Positions 34,901-42,418 are shown, counted from the stretch's first letter. The stretch is DNA of 64,000 nt from Oscillospiraceae bacterium (GCA_015063795.1 SVTL01000001.1:237614-301613); one strand, 5' to 3'. Numbers and translations are program-made. The notes: generated by a model from the letters alone, not told the origin.

Positions 34901-35878
34901 CTGAAAAAGGGGGAACACGGACTGCCCCTCATCGGGAGCGGCGACTGGAACGACGGCTTCAACCGTCTCGGACTCCGCGGTAAGGGAGAAAGCGTCTGGC
35001 TGGCGATGTTTCTTTTGTTGGTCTTAAAAGACTTTGTGCCCTTTGTCCGCGAACAGGAGAGGAAAGCGCGCTATGAGGCGGAGATGAGAGAATTGGAAAA
35101 CGCCATTGCCAAGAGCAGGGAAAAGGGCTGGTTTTTGCGTGCCTATGACGATGAGGGACGTAAGATCGGCTCGCAGAGCAGCGAGGTCTGCAAGATCGAT
35201 CTGCTTTCCCAGGCCTATTACGCCATTTTGTTCGGCAAAAACGAGAAGAGCGTCGGCGCATTGGGAAGTGCCATGCGCTATCTGTATGACAGCGAAAACC
35301 GTTTGCTGAAGCTGTTGACGCCTGCCTTTGAGCCTCGATCGGGCGCAGGGTATATCGGCTCGTATCCGTCGGGAGTAAGAGAAAACGGCGGACAGTACAC
35401 CCACGGTGCGGTCTGGGGCGCTTGGGGATTGCTGGCGGCGGGTGAGCACAACAAGGGCGCGCAGGTGCTGAAGGATCTCTGTCCTCCCTGCCGCAACCGT
35501 GACAAGCGGCTGAGGGATGCCTACCGCCTGGAGGAGTACTGCTTAGCGGGCGATGTCTACACCAACTACCGCCATTACGGCCGCGGCGGCTGGTCGCATT
35601 ACACGGGCGCGGCGGGACAGTTTTTGCGCGTGGTATACGAGCAGCTTCTCGGCTATTGCGAGGAAGGAAACGGCTTTTCGATCCATCCGCGCCTCAGCGA
35701 CCGCTTTTCCTCCTTTACGCTGACCGTGCGGAAAAAGGGAACGCGTTATACGATCAAGGTCAGCGAGGGCGTGAGCGACAGCATCCTCCTCGACGGCAAA
35801 AAGAGCAAAAACCGCTTTCCCTTTGACAAAAAAGAGCATTTCGTTGAAATAGTGGTTGAAAAAAAGGCGCGAATGTGA
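28964..35878 (+). CDS. Cyclic beta-1,2-glucan synthase-like protein (GT84-GH94)
   Basis: 2304 residues, shorter than the about 2800 of proteobacterial NdvB/Cgs because the N-terminal extension is reduced. Domains: helical N-terminus (1-180); membrane pair (about 185-235); GT84 transferase (about 250-590) with TLDSDTHLK (about 381) and the RMHRWIRGDL motif (about 516); further membrane helices (about 550-595 and 665-710); glycoamylase-like chain-length domain (about 735-1125); and a GH94 phosphorylase-type region to the end with catalytic SGDWNDGF (Asp1994/Asp1997). It should build beta-1,2-glucan from UDP-glucose at the membrane and trim or cyclise it. ATG at 28964 follows AAAGGAGAAGCC. The position directly behind spoVAE is unusual and suggests expression during sporulation. 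Confidence 0.85.
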   Translation: MNLYVILKKKYGASDDFFIMRHFAQQKGVCGQSHTGRFFHSLVDGLHEKSFSLDDKSLFRMLDVIAAKEELTDGELCRLTDHMAFCLLTALCRKETDERERNRIVSSLFYLRSYDFEAVYERYSTVSRLLTACECYQRSDEQTKALYRHLLARRQKKGTITKADAEEVLSGRDMRSARRLGLWYFPAAGFAFFTFFFLFGVLTDFSVLHLIVAALPLWEGARRLISHLFSKMARVYPLPKYEISEDDESAPKTLTVITTLLDEGDESVFRDLEDFYLTNPNRWSAFGLLADVKDSDRAWSEDDDRAVRWAEDKIRALNETYGHVFCLFIRKRAWSESEGRYMAEERKRGAVETLVSYLRGGNIPFASVICPEPFHRETVYVITLDSDTHLKIGMVKKLVGAMEHPYSAQYGFLQPRMDVSLDSLSSSRFVRLFCGSGGNDIYAFASYELYSACFGRGSFCGKGIFRVDAYRETISDVFPKGCILSHDLMEGERAGTLLIGELSFTDRFPHDVLAYFKRMHRWIRGDLMALLLAKKSLFPRMISRYKMAENLLEALLAPSLMLALLFSLFWPTFALPLVFLPQLLPFFFALPEGLRLRNRRTFSSLQTPFFASLFRLFFDIASLPYQAYVTADALIRELWRAFVSHQNLLQWTTASEMEKVKSGLGKYLCTMWFSEAAGLVFLLFGGWTAKALGVLWLSFPPIAYWLSQRGRVKPSKQENADQKTLQSYASDLWRFFAESVSEADSYLPPDNIQLAPSDETAHRTSPTNIGLYLLSCAAAHRFDFINEEELVRRLEQTFATLDRCESWCGHLYNWYDTRTLEVLGHRYVSTVDSGNFVACLLALEGYLSMHADKACEDLRAKCRAYAERADFSALYDKRRKLLYIGKDTQNCISGENVYDILMSEARTTAYIALSRGQIPVESYHKLSRQPIFHDGYAGLISWSGSAFEYFMPHLFLPAPKLSLSGEALAYACRLQKKDTVEGLFGRSEGAYYAFDAEMNYQYKPNGVCALAIQRNRTEERIVNPYASFLMLEQDRRAMLDNLDTMRKKGLYGRYGFYEALDATPSRTPRGGVILYSYMSHHVGMSLVACANASFDGLFRKAFMSDKRLRAYDELLEEKIDLSLAPSGSELSLVRRPRRKKGHNAQPVSRTEEENGLPRSHLISNGKMRFCATSRGDMALYNGKIALTRPSFELYGLPQMQLLVKDGSSIRLLSCGEAVEREGRLSIRGERERVSFSLEKGKSLFEMEITSSDKREKCLLLLFEPILCAEQDYLAHPAYAKLPIEAFYDEKEGIVSFRRRPKQATDRERWLAVATDASAFSFDTRKDDLLAVPYRQSDLAALFSHPFENRVGACIEPYCALKGSFERKASILIAFGHTQSEACEMIREKRQRSKKAALFAPPLAPKHDRPPLQSAEERLRERYLTMALYGADLAVDRGREPVLCPYADLWKNGISGDLPILSAEIEGTDREALQTVRLLLRVHHRLTLEGFRSDLVFLYGERDVYTAPERRRLLRLCEEEKEDAFVHKKGGVFLLPMSEREVIASFADWTIRIEEGAAVETICAKREKGGILSERPQTVEIPQADRKESGIMESDGYTIRKGRSRFPQSFLYCSRVFGTLLTQNSLGFTYFANAREKRLTHHTGQRLEDNNGERLLLKGEDGLWHDLALESKEVIWRESKGIYSGECGQIGYKIEVGVGEKDCVKLIVLTLQNKSGRRRSLSFCYDLLPLMGEKKKDARFVWRKKQDDTLFFGSTAVFTDMIGFLSGGAQQTVLEKGQSRRFLILLGVFPTGNDRAYRYYREKYKMPEDADKEWSKKDGQVLTLDSGDAEFDAMVNFFLPLQTVRARLWARSGFYQSSGAYGFRDQLQDAMALLPLDSSFCRQQILRSAARQYREGDAMHWWHEPKRGLRSRISDDRLFLPYAAAAYVRYTDDRALLDVQVPFLLSKPLGEQEEDRFEQPPFSEERASVYEHCLRAIDVSLKKGEHGLPLIGSGDWNDGFNRLGLRGKGESVWLAMFLLLVLKDFVPFVREQERKARYEAEMRELENAIAKSREKGWFLRAYDDEGRKIGSQSSEVCKIDLLSQAYYAILFGKNEKSVGALGSAMRYLYDSENRLLKLLTPAFEPRSGAGYIGSYPSGVRENGGQYTHGAVWGAWGLLAAGEHNKGAQVLKDLCPPCRNRDKRLRDAYRLEEYCLAGDVYTNYRHYGRGGWSHYTGAAGQFLRVVYEQLLGYCEEGNGFSIHPRLSDRFSSFTLTVRKKGTRYTIKVSEGVSDSILLDGKKSKNRFPFDKKEHFVEIVVEKKARM

Positions 35879-35884
35879 TACAAT
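35856..35884 (+). promoter_or_regulatory. Sigma-A promoter for ymfF-ymfH-lgt-folD
   Basis: TTGAAA (35856-35861), 17 bases, TACAAT (35879-35884). It overlaps the end of the glucan synthase gene and separates the vegetative operon from the spoVA-linked one. Confidence 0.65.
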
Positions 35885-35938
35885 CATCTTATCTGTTTCC
35901 ATTTTTTGAAAAACCAAATGAAAAGGAGCGGCTGCATC

Positions 35939-37207
35939 ATGCTTGCGGAACGAATTGCCATCGGTGACGGTGTCACCCTTTGCTATATTCACACCGAAAA
36001 GTTCAAAACCAACCACATGTCGATCAATTTCATCGACGAGCTGAGTGAGGAGCGCGCGTCGGAGAATGCGCTGATCCCTGCTGTTCTCATGCGCGGAAGC
36101 GAGACATATCCCTCGATGGCTCTGCTCAACCGGCGCTTAGATTATCTCTATGACGGCGGCGTTGGCTCCCGCGTGTATAAAAAGGGCGAACGGCAGATCA
36201 TGGCCTTTCAGTTTTCCTTCCTCGACGATTCGTTTGTGGAGGAAACCTCTCTGCTTTTTGACGGTATGTTTGAAATGGCTGAGGAGATCCTGTTCCATCC
36301 GCTGGTGAAGGACGGTGCGTTTGACGCCGATTTCACCGAAAGCGAAAAGCAGAATCAGATCGATGCCATCCGCTCCAAGAGAAACAACAAAAATTCTTAT
36401 GCCGTTCTCCGCTGTCGGGAAGCGATGTGCGAGGGAGAGGCTTATGCGGTCAGCGAGCTGGGAAGCGAGGAGAAGATCCGCCGTTGCGACGGCGCGCTGC
36501 TGTATCAGCGTTACCGCGAGATGATAGACACCTGTCCGGCGGTGATCTTTTACATCGGCCATGCGGACAAACAGAGCGTTTGCGATAAGCTGAGTGCGAT
36601 GTTCGGCGGAAAGCGAAGTGTGAAAGCCATCCCCGACTCCGTGTATAAGGATGCGCCTTCGCAGGTGAAGACGGTGGAGGAGACGATGGCCGTGGGACAG
36701 GGCAAGCTGACGCTGGGCTTCCGCGCACCGACGCTGATGGGAAGCGATAACGCGGCCGCTTACAGCGTGTTTTGTGACATCTTCGGCAACACGCCCAACG
36801 GCAAGCTGTTTATGAACGTGCGCGAAAAGCTGTCGCTCTGCTATTACTGCAGTCTGCTCAGCGAAATGAACAAGGGCATTTTGTTTATCACCTGCGGCAT
36901 CAATTTTGCCGACAAGGACAAGGCGAAGGACGAGATCCTCCGTCAGCTGGAGGCGATCCGCCGCGGCGAGATCAGCGAAGAGGAGATGGAGGCCACCAGA
37001 CAGGCTTTGAAGAGCGGCTACAAGGAGCTGGAGGACAGCCCCGCGTCTTTGGAAAACTGGTATTTCAACCGCATTCTGGCAGGGCTGGATACAACGCCTG
37101 AGCAGTCGCTGGAGAAACTGTTGGCGGTGGATGTAAATCAGGTGGTGGAAGAGGCGAAGAAGATCGCGCTCGACACGGTATACTTTTTGAAGGGGGAAGA
37201 GGCATGA
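35939..37207 (+). CDS. ymfF: M16-family peptidase-like protein, non-catalytic partner (YmfF/YfmF)
   Basis: 422 residues with the two-lobed M16 fold. The HxxEH zinc motif is absent at the expected place (NALIPAVLMRGSETYPS), as in YmfF proteins, so it is the non-catalytic subunit. The C-lobe RY-type signature region is conserved (NGKLFMNVREKLSLCYY). In Bacillus subtilis the pair is linked to EF-P 5-aminopentanol modification; the general role is an M16 heterodimer. ATG at 35939 follows AAAAGGAGCGGCTGC. The stop overlaps the ymfH start (ATGA). Confidence 0.85.
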   Translation: MLAERIAIGDGVTLCYIHTEKFKTNHMSINFIDELSEERASENALIPAVLMRGSETYPSMALLNRRLDYLYDGGVGSRVYKKGERQIMAFQFSFLDDSFVEETSLLFDGMFEMAEEILFHPLVKDGAFDADFTESEKQNQIDAIRSKRNNKNSYAVLRCREAMCEGEAYAVSELGSEEKIRRCDGALLYQRYREMIDTCPAVIFYIGHADKQSVCDKLSAMFGGKRSVKAIPDSVYKDAPSQVKTVEETMAVGQGKLTLGFRAPTLMGSDNAAAYSVFCDIFGNTPNGKLFMNVREKLSLCYYCSLLSEMNKGILFITCGINFADKDKAKDEILRQLEAIRRGEISEEEMEATRQALKSGYKELEDSPASLENWYFNRILAGLDTTPEQSLEKLLAVDVNQVVEEAKKIALDTVYFLKGEEA

Positions 37208-38517
37208 GCGGAGAAGTGATCCGAAAGGAAAGCAAGCGCCTGCGCGAATACTATTACGAAAAGACGCTGGACAGCGGACTGATCGTCTGCGTCTTCCCGA
37301 AGAAGCTGTCCACCTCCTATGCCATCATCGGCACGCGGTACGGCTCGATCGACAACGCCTTCAAGACCGAGGGCGAGGCCGAATTCACTGCCTATCCTGA
37401 GGGCATCGCCCATTTTCTGGAGCACAAGCTGTTTGAAAACGAGGACGGCGTGGACGCCTTTGAGCGTTATGCCAGGTTCGGCGCAAACGCCAATGCCTTC
37501 ACCACCTTTGATAAAACCGCCTATCTGTTCTCGGCGGCCGACTCCTTTTATGAGTCTCTTGAGGTGCTGCTCGACTTTGTTTCGCATCCCTTCTTCAACG
37601 CCGAAAAGGTGAACAAGGAGCAGGGTATCATCTCGCAGGAGATCCGCATGGGTGAGGACAATCCCCACCGCCGTTTGTTCTCCGAATTGATGAAGATCAT
37701 GTATCAGTCCCATCCCATCCGCATGGACATCGCGGGAACGGTGGAGTCGATCTCGCGCATCACGCCCGAGGTGCTGTACGCCTGCTACAACGCCTTTTAC
37801 CGCCCGTCCAATATGGTGCTGTCGGTCTGCGGCGATCTGGACGAGACGAGAGTATTCGAGATGGCGGAGCGCTTCTTCCCGCCGCGGGAGGAGAAAAAAG
37901 TTATCACCGCTCCCATCGAAGAGCCCCGTGCCGTTCTCAAACAGAAAACCGAGTGCCGGATGGACGTGGCAAAGCCGCTGTTCAACATCGGCGTGAAAAA
38001 TCCCGATGTGGAGGATGATCCTCTGGAGCGGATGAGGACCTGTGCGGGCATGTCCATTCTCAGCGATATGCTCTTCAGCAAGAGCGGTCACTTCTACAAT
38101 TCGCTGTATGAAAAAGGTCTTCTTTCCAACAGCTTTGATTACGGGTATGCGGCCAGACGCAGCTTTGCCTTCTTTGATATGTCGGGCGAGAGCCGCGATC
38201 CCGATGCGGTGTATGAGGCCTTTGCCGCCTGCATCGAGGAGGCGAAGACAAACGGACTTTCGCGCGAGGATTTTGAGATCAACAAGCGTGTGACCTATGC
38301 CTCTACCATCCGACAGTTTGAATCGACCGAGGACATCGCCGTGGAGATGATGGAAGCGGCCATGGACGGCGACGGTCTGTTTGCTTATTCGGATATTGTG
38401 CAGTCTGTCAGCTTTGAGGATGTGGAGCGTCTGCTTCATGAGCGCTTCTTAAAAGAGTATTTCTGCATGTCGGTGATTTTACCCCAACAGACCGACGGAG
38501 AGGGGGAGAGCGCATGA
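37204..38517 (+). CDS. ymfH: M16-family zinc peptidase (YmfH/YfmH)
   Basis: 437 residues. The inverted zinc motif HFLEH is present at about residues 69-73 (GIAHFLEHKLFENEDG), with the downstream Glu in the helix FFNAEKVNKEQGIISQEIRM region, so this is the catalytic subunit. It pairs with the upstream inactive YmfF protein. Starts within the upstream stop codon and its own stop overlaps the lgt start, showing tight translational coupling. The substrate is not known from sequence. Confidence 0.88.
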   Translation: MSGEVIRKESKRLREYYYEKTLDSGLIVCVFPKKLSTSYAIIGTRYGSIDNAFKTEGEAEFTAYPEGIAHFLEHKLFENEDGVDAFERYARFGANANAFTTFDKTAYLFSAADSFYESLEVLLDFVSHPFFNAEKVNKEQGIISQEIRMGEDNPHRRLFSELMKIMYQSHPIRMDIAGTVESISRITPEVLYACYNAFYRPSNMVLSVCGDLDETRVFEMAERFFPPREEKKVITAPIEEPRAVLKQKTECRMDVAKPLFNIGVKNPDVEDDPLERMRTCAGMSILSDMLFSKSGHFYNSLYEKGLLSNSFDYGYAARRSFAFFDMSGESRDPDAVYEAFAACIEEAKTNGLSREDFEINKRVTYASTIRQFESTEDIAVEMMEAAMDGDGLFAYSDIVQSVSFEDVERLLHERFLKEYFCMSVILPQQTDGEGESA

Positions 38518-39323
38518 ACACGCTGTCTTTTCCCGGGCTCGGCATCGGGGAATTCACCGTCAGCCGCACGGCGTTCACGATCTTTGGTCATGAGATCCGC
38601 TGGTACGGCGTGATCATTACCCTTGGCATCCTCCTCGCCTGCACCTACATTGCCTGGCGTGCCAAGCAGGCAGGGATCAGCGTGGACGATGTGCTGGATT
38701 ACGCCATCTTCACCGTCCTGTTCGGTATCCTCGGCGCAAGGCTATACTTTGTTCTGATGAATCTCGATACCTATCATTCTCTTTATGATGTGCTTGCCAT
38801 CTGGAACGGCGGCCTTGCCATCTACGGCGGCATCATCGGAGGGGCGCTGACCATCCTGATCGTCTCCAAGCACAAGCGGATCGATCCGCTTCTTATGCTC
38901 GACTGCGTGGCGCCGGGTGTCATGATCGGGCAGATCCTGGGGCGCTGGGGCAACTTCTTCAACGTGGAGGCCTTCGGCTATGAGACCGATCTCCCGTGGC
39001 GCATGGGCATCATCACCAAGACCGGTACGGTCTATGTCCACCCCACCTTCTTATATGAGTCACTGTGGAATCTGCTGGGCTTCGCTCTCATCAATCTCTT
39101 TTACAAAAAGAAGGCCTACAACGGGCAGATCTTATTCCTCTACATCGCATGGTACGGCTTCGGACGGATGTTTATTGAGGGACTTCGTACCGACAGCCTT
39201 TATATCGGTCCTGTCCGCGTTTCACAGGCGTTGGCCTTTGTGAGCTTCGTCGCGGCTGTGGGACTTTTGCTGTACTTCGGCATGAAAACGAAAGGAGAAA
39301 AGGAACATGGCACAGATCATTGA
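38514..39323 (+). CDS. lgt: Prolipoprotein diacylglyceryl transferase
   Basis: 269 residues with seven membrane helices. Transfers diacylglycerol from phosphatidylglycerol to the lipobox cysteine of prolipoproteins, of which this window has at least five. Family motifs: EIRWYGVIITLGILL near 25, GGLAIYGGIIGG near 100, and GQILGRWGNFFNVEAFG (the Lgt signature) near 140; C-terminal YGFGRMFIEGLRTDSL carries essential residues. Starts inside the ymfH stop (ATGA) and overlaps folD by 17 bases. Confidence 0.96.
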   Translation: MNTLSFPGLGIGEFTVSRTAFTIFGHEIRWYGVIITLGILLACTYIAWRAKQAGISVDDVLDYAIFTVLFGILGARLYFVLMNLDTYHSLYDVLAIWNGGLAIYGGIIGGALTILIVSKHKRIDPLLMLDCVAPGVMIGQILGRWGNFFNVEAFGYETDLPWRMGIITKTGTVYVHPTFLYESLWNLLGFALINLFYKKKAYNGQILFLYIAWYGFGRMFIEGLRTDSLYIGPVRVSQALAFVSFVAAVGLLLYFGMKTKGEKEHGTDH

Positions 39324-40152
39324 CGGAAAAGCCATCTCTGCGCAGATCCGTGAGGAGATGAAACAGGAGGTTGTCCGCCTGAAGGAGCAGGGCATCTGCC
39401 CCGGGCTGGCAGTCATCATCGTCGGAGAGGATCCGGCATCGAAGGTGTATGTGAGAAACAAGAAGAAGGCGTGCGAGGAGATCGGCATTTACTCGGTCGT
39501 TCACGAGCTTTCCGAGCAGACCTCCGAGGAGGAGCTGTTGGCTCTGGTGCGTCAGTTGAACGGCGATGAGAGGATCAACGGCATTCTCGTCCAGCTGCCT
39601 CTGCCCAAGCACCTCAATTCCGATCTGATCATCAACAACATTTCGCCGAATAAGGACGTGGATGCCTTCCATCCGTTCAACGTGGGCAAGATCATGATCG
39701 GCGATTACGATTTTCTCCCCTGTACGCCTGCAGGCGTGATGGAGCTGATCGAGCGGAGCGGCGTGGATGTCAACGGCAAGAACTGCGTGGTGGTCGGGAG
39801 AAGCAACATCGTCGGCAAGCCCCAGGCCATGCTGCTTCTGCAGAAGAACGGTACGGTCACCATCTGCCATTCGCGTACCAAAAATCTTGCCGAGATCTGC
39901 CGTTCGGCCGATATTCTCGTGGCGGCTGTGGGCAAGGAAGCGATCATCACCGCCGACATGGTCAAAGAGGGTGCGGTGGTCATCGATGTGGGCATGAACC
40001 GCAATGCCGAGGGCAAGCTCTGCGGTGACGTGGATTTTGCGGCGGTGGAAAAGAAGGCATCGTTCATCACGCCCGTTCCCGGCGGCGTCGGTCCGATGAC
40101 CATCACCATGCTGCTCAAAAACACGCTGAAAGCGGCAACGCTGAAAAAGTAA
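39307..40152 (+). CDS. folD: Bifunctional methylenetetrahydrofolate dehydrogenase / cyclohydrolase
   Basis: 281 residues, full length. It interconverts 5,10-methylene- and 10-formyl-tetrahydrofolate using NADP. Motifs: YVRNKKKACEEIGI with the catalytic lysine (about 52-58), QLPLPKHL (substrate loop), PCTPAGVMELI (about 138), VGRSNIVGKP (dinucleotide binding, about 162) and the C-terminal PGGVGPMTITMLL. ATG at 39307 follows AAAGGAGAAAAGGAAC within the end of lgt. A terminator follows. Confidence 0.97.
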   Translation: MAQIIDGKAISAQIREEMKQEVVRLKEQGICPGLAVIIVGEDPASKVYVRNKKKACEEIGIYSVVHELSEQTSEEELLALVRQLNGDERINGILVQLPLPKHLNSDLIINNISPNKDVDAFHPFNVGKIMIGDYDFLPCTPAGVMELIERSGVDVNGKNCVVVGRSNIVGKPQAMLLLQKNGTVTICHSRTKNLAEICRSADILVAAVGKEAIITADMVKEGAVVIDVGMNRNAEGKLCGDVDFAAVEKKASFITPVPGGVGPMTITMLLKNTLKAATLKK

Positions 40153-40162
40153 GTACATCATT

Positions 40163-40202
40163 CAAAAAGCGGAGGCAATCGGCAAGTCCTCCGCTTTTTC
40201 TG
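40163..40202 (+). terminator. Intrinsic terminator after folD
   Basis: AAAAAGCGGAGG pairs with CCTCCGCTTTTT around a 12-base loop and ends in a T run. Confidence 0.85.
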
Positions 40203-40231
40203 TTGCAAAAAGGAAAAAGATGTGATAAAAT
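40203..40231 (+). promoter_or_regulatory. Sigma-A promoter for the small zinc-ribbon cluster
   Basis: TTGCAA (40203-40208), 17 bases, TAAAAT (40226-40231), 39 bases before the first start codon. Confidence 0.6.
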
Positions 40232-40270
40232 AAGAGTAAGAGAAACGACTTGTCCACGGAGGGGAAGAGC

Positions 40271-40555
40271 ATGAAACAAATGAACTGCCTGCGATGCGGA
40301 GAAAGCATGCGCTATCTGGGAAAGGAAAAGCTTCAGCTGGGGCAAACGGGCTGGCTTCTCGGCGATCTGCCCAACCTTTGGGCGGGCTCGATGGAGGTCA
40401 ATCTTTATGTCTGCTCGCATTGCGGCAAGCTGGAATTCTATCTGGCCGAGGAGAGGGAAGACGATGCACTTCCGCAAAAGCAGTGCCCGTCCTGCGGCAA
40501 AACGCACGATTTCGATTACCCCAAATGCCCCTTCTGCAAGCACGAATATTTTTGA
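40271..40555 (+). CDS. Small double zinc-ribbon protein
   Basis: 94 residues, soluble. Four CxxC knuckles form two zinc ribbons: CLRC, CSHC, CPSC and CPFC. A Gly/Trp-rich segment between the first two (QTGWLLGDLPNLWAG) is typical of short Firmicutes nucleic-acid-binding-like ribbon proteins. ATG at 40271 follows GGAGGGGAAG. First of five small genes in the same direction up to 41894. Function unknown. Confidence 0.7.
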   Translation: MKQMNCLRCGESMRYLGKEKLQLGQTGWLLGDLPNLWAGSMEVNLYVCSHCGKLEFYLAEEREDDALPQKQCPSCGKTHDFDYPKCPFCKHEYF

Positions 40556-40647
40556 TGAAAAAAGACCTGATTGCTTCGGCGGACGCTTTCATACGATGTT
40601 CAAGCGCGAGCATTGTCTGCTGACAGCCAGAAAAGAGAGGAAGGACC

Positions 40648-40950
40648 ATGCTCCATTTTGGTCTGCTTGATATCAAAACCGAATATTTTGTGTTGATCCT
40701 GTCCACGCTGTTTTTTGTCATTCAGCTTTGGCTTTGCTTTCGCGTGAGAGGGAAGATCCTCCGTCTGCTCCCCGTCCTTTTGCTTGCTATTTTAACTGTC
40801 GCCTTTTTGATTCTCGCCCTTTTGTTTGACGGCTGGGACAGCGTCGGCTTTGTCTTCCTTGCCATCGGAACGGCCATTCTGCTGCTGGTCTGCGGCATCG
40901 GCTGGGCGGTTTGGCGGATCGTGAGAAAGAAAAGAGAAAAGCGTCCGTAA
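40648..40950 (+). CDS. Small three-helix membrane protein
   Basis: 100 residues with three hydrophobic helices (about 12-30, 38-58 and 66-88) and a strongly basic tail (RKKREKRP) that should stay in the cytoplasm. ATG at 40648 follows GAGGAAGGACC. No family recognised. It lies 92 bases after the zinc-ribbon gene. Confidence 0.65.
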   Translation: MLHFGLLDIKTEYFVLILSTLFFVIQLWLCFRVRGKILRLLPVLLLAILTVAFLILALLFDGWDSVGFVFLAIGTAILLLVCGIGWAVWRIVRKKREKRP

Positions 40951-41011
40951 AAAGGTAAGCGGTCTTGGGCGGCGATGGGACATTTGAAAAAAGCGAGCGG
41001 CTGCTTTCTTC

Positions 41012-41040
41012 TTGCAAAACCTGCCTATATGTGATATACT
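41012..41040 (+). promoter_or_regulatory. Sigma-A promoter inside the small-protein cluster
   Basis: TTGCAA (41012-41017), 17 bases, TATACT (41035-41040) upstream of the gene at 41091. Confidence 0.6.
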
Positions 41041-41090
41041 GAATTTGTAACGATCCGAGAAAACGAATGAACGGGGAGAGAGGCATTCGC

Positions 41091-41342
41091 ATGAAAAAGA
41101 TTGTCGTTTGGCTGGCGGTCATATCCATTGTCGTGTTTGTTGTGGCTTGGGGAATCGTCGGCGTGAAGATTTTGGATCACAACTACGATTTTTTAACGGA
41201 AGCATACATCGCCTATGGTTCGCTGGCCGTCTTCTTCCTCTGCCTGATCGGGTTGAGAGTGACCTCCCGCTGTCCGCATTGCGGCAAGCCGAAGCTGTTT
41301 TTCGGAGCATACTGCCCATACTGCGGCAAGGAAGTCAAATGA
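41091..41342 (+). CDS. Small membrane protein with C-terminal zinc ribbon
   Basis: 83 residues: two membrane helices (about 5-25 and 38-58) followed by a compact zinc ribbon of two CPxCGK knuckles (CPHCGKPK, CPYCGKEVK). ATG at 41091 lies 7 bases after GAGAGG; an ATG at 41067 is an alternative. Probably heads its own short operon with the next two genes. Function unknown. Confidence 0.65.
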   Translation: MKKIVVWLAVISIVVFVVAWGIVGVKILDHNYDFLTEAYIAYGSLAVFFLCLIGLRVTSRCPHCGKPKLFFGAYCPYCGKEVK

Positions 41343-41391
41343 TATATGGTTTAAACAGAAAGCTTGAAATGAACGAGAGGAGAAGGATCGT

Positions 41392-41634
41392 ATGAAATGT
41401 CCTTATTGCAGAAAAGACATGGAGCTTGGATACATTCAGTGCCGTGACGGTGTCACATGGACGCCGAAAAAGCAGCTTGTGGCGGCGTTGTCCTGTTTTG
41501 GCAGGGGCGGCGTATCGCTTGCCAACGGTGCGGCTCACAATGCGGATGCTGTCTATGCTTACCGTTGCGGTGACTGCCAAAAGGTTGTCATCGATTATGC
41601 GCCCGCCAGCAAAAAAGAAGAGGCATCCGAATGA
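41392..41634 (+). CDS. PF20097-like small zinc-ribbon protein
   Basis: 80 residues. Begins MKCPYCRKDMELGYIQ, the characteristic start of the PF20097 (DUF6487-type) family, with the second knuckle CGDC near residue 60. ATG at 41392 follows GAGGAGAAGGATC. The stop overlaps the start of the next gene (ATGA), so translation is coupled. The family has no known function. The pfam match is from memory of the motif. Confidence 0.7.
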   Translation: MKCPYCRKDMELGYIQCRDGVTWTPKKQLVAALSCFGRGGVSLANGAAHNADAVYAYRCGDCQKVVIDYAPASKKEEASE

Positions 41635-41894
41635 AAAACGCAAAAAACAGCTCGATGCTGCTCTTCGTCGCATCGGCCTTGTTTTACATCGCGGCGATCA
41701 TCAGCTTTGCAAGCGGGAACCACCATTCCGCCGCTGTGGTGTGGCTGTGCTTCGGCTCAACCTTCCTCTGCCTGGGCTCATCGTATCTCAATCGGTCCAA
41801 AACGAACGGTGAGGACAAGGACAACGAGAACAAGGACGGCGCGGAAAGCAAGGACGGCGATGTCGGAAGCGACAGCGAAAACAATACCAAATAA
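41631..41894 (+). CDS. Small membrane protein with acidic tail
   Basis: 87 residues: two membrane helices (about 8-26 and 32-50), then a low-complexity acidic tail (EDKDNENKDGAESKDGDV...). Coupled to the preceding zinc-ribbon gene by an ATGA overlap. Last gene before a terminator. No family recognised. Confidence 0.65.
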   Translation: MKNAKNSSMLLFVASALFYIAAIISFASGNHHSAAVVWLCFGSTFLCLGSSYLNRSKTNGEDKDNENKDGAESKDGDVGSDSENNTK

Positions 41895-41922
41895 AGTTGA
41901 AAAGTCTAATCCATGAGACAGC

Positions 41923-41960
41923 AAAAGCGGAGGAAAAACAACCTCCGCTTCTTTATTTTG
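41923..41960 (+). terminator. Intrinsic terminator of the small-protein cluster
   Basis: AAGCGGAGG pairs with CCTCCGCTT, followed by a T-rich stretch. Confidence 0.75.
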
Positions 41961-42036
41961 TTTGCATCGTTTTTGCCGAAGGATCTAAGAACAAACGATC
42001 AGAACAATAGACTGGTTTTTATGAATAGCGATTGCG

Positions 42037-42384
42037 TTATTCTTTGTAAGCACCGCCTGTATTGTCTTTGTTTAAAGTTCCTTCCATCTCGATTAAAAGG
42101 CACTTGACCAATGTCTTGCAGACAGGACGATGCTTCGTGCCTTTGGGGATGAGTATACAATCGCCCTCATGCAAATGTGTTGATCCATCCTCGAATTCGA
42201 TGTCGAACTCTCCTTCAATGCAATAAAACATTTCATCGGAATGTTCGTGCACATGAAAATCCAAAGTCCTGTTTTCAGCCTGTAGTACATTTAACATATG
42301 ATTGTTCAGTGTGCCGACTTTCTTATATCGGAACAGCTCATGGATCGAGTTAGCACTATCTTTTAAATTTATTTTTTGTATCAT
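42037..42384 (-). CDS. Small cupin-domain protein
   Basis: 115 residues forming one cupin barrel. Motif 1 is FHVHEHSDEMFYCIEGEFDIEF with the two His and Glu metal ligands (about 43-62), and motif 2 is HEGDCILIPKGTKHRPVC with the final His (about 72-90). Such proteins bind a metal and a small ligand; the substrate is unknown. AT-rich like the neighbours up to 44.3 kb. ATG at 42384 follows AAAAGGTAAA. It is downstream of the YdeI-like gene with a 34-base gap. Confidence 0.8.
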   Translation of the reverse strand: MIQKINLKDSANSIHELFRYKKVGTLNNHMLNVLQAENRTLDFHVHEHSDEMFYCIEGEFDIEFEDGSTHLHEGDCILIPKGTKHRPVCKTLVKCLLIEMEGTLNKDNTGGAYKE

Positions 42385-42418
42385 TTTACCTTTTATCTTC
42401 CCATCAAATTGGAATTTG

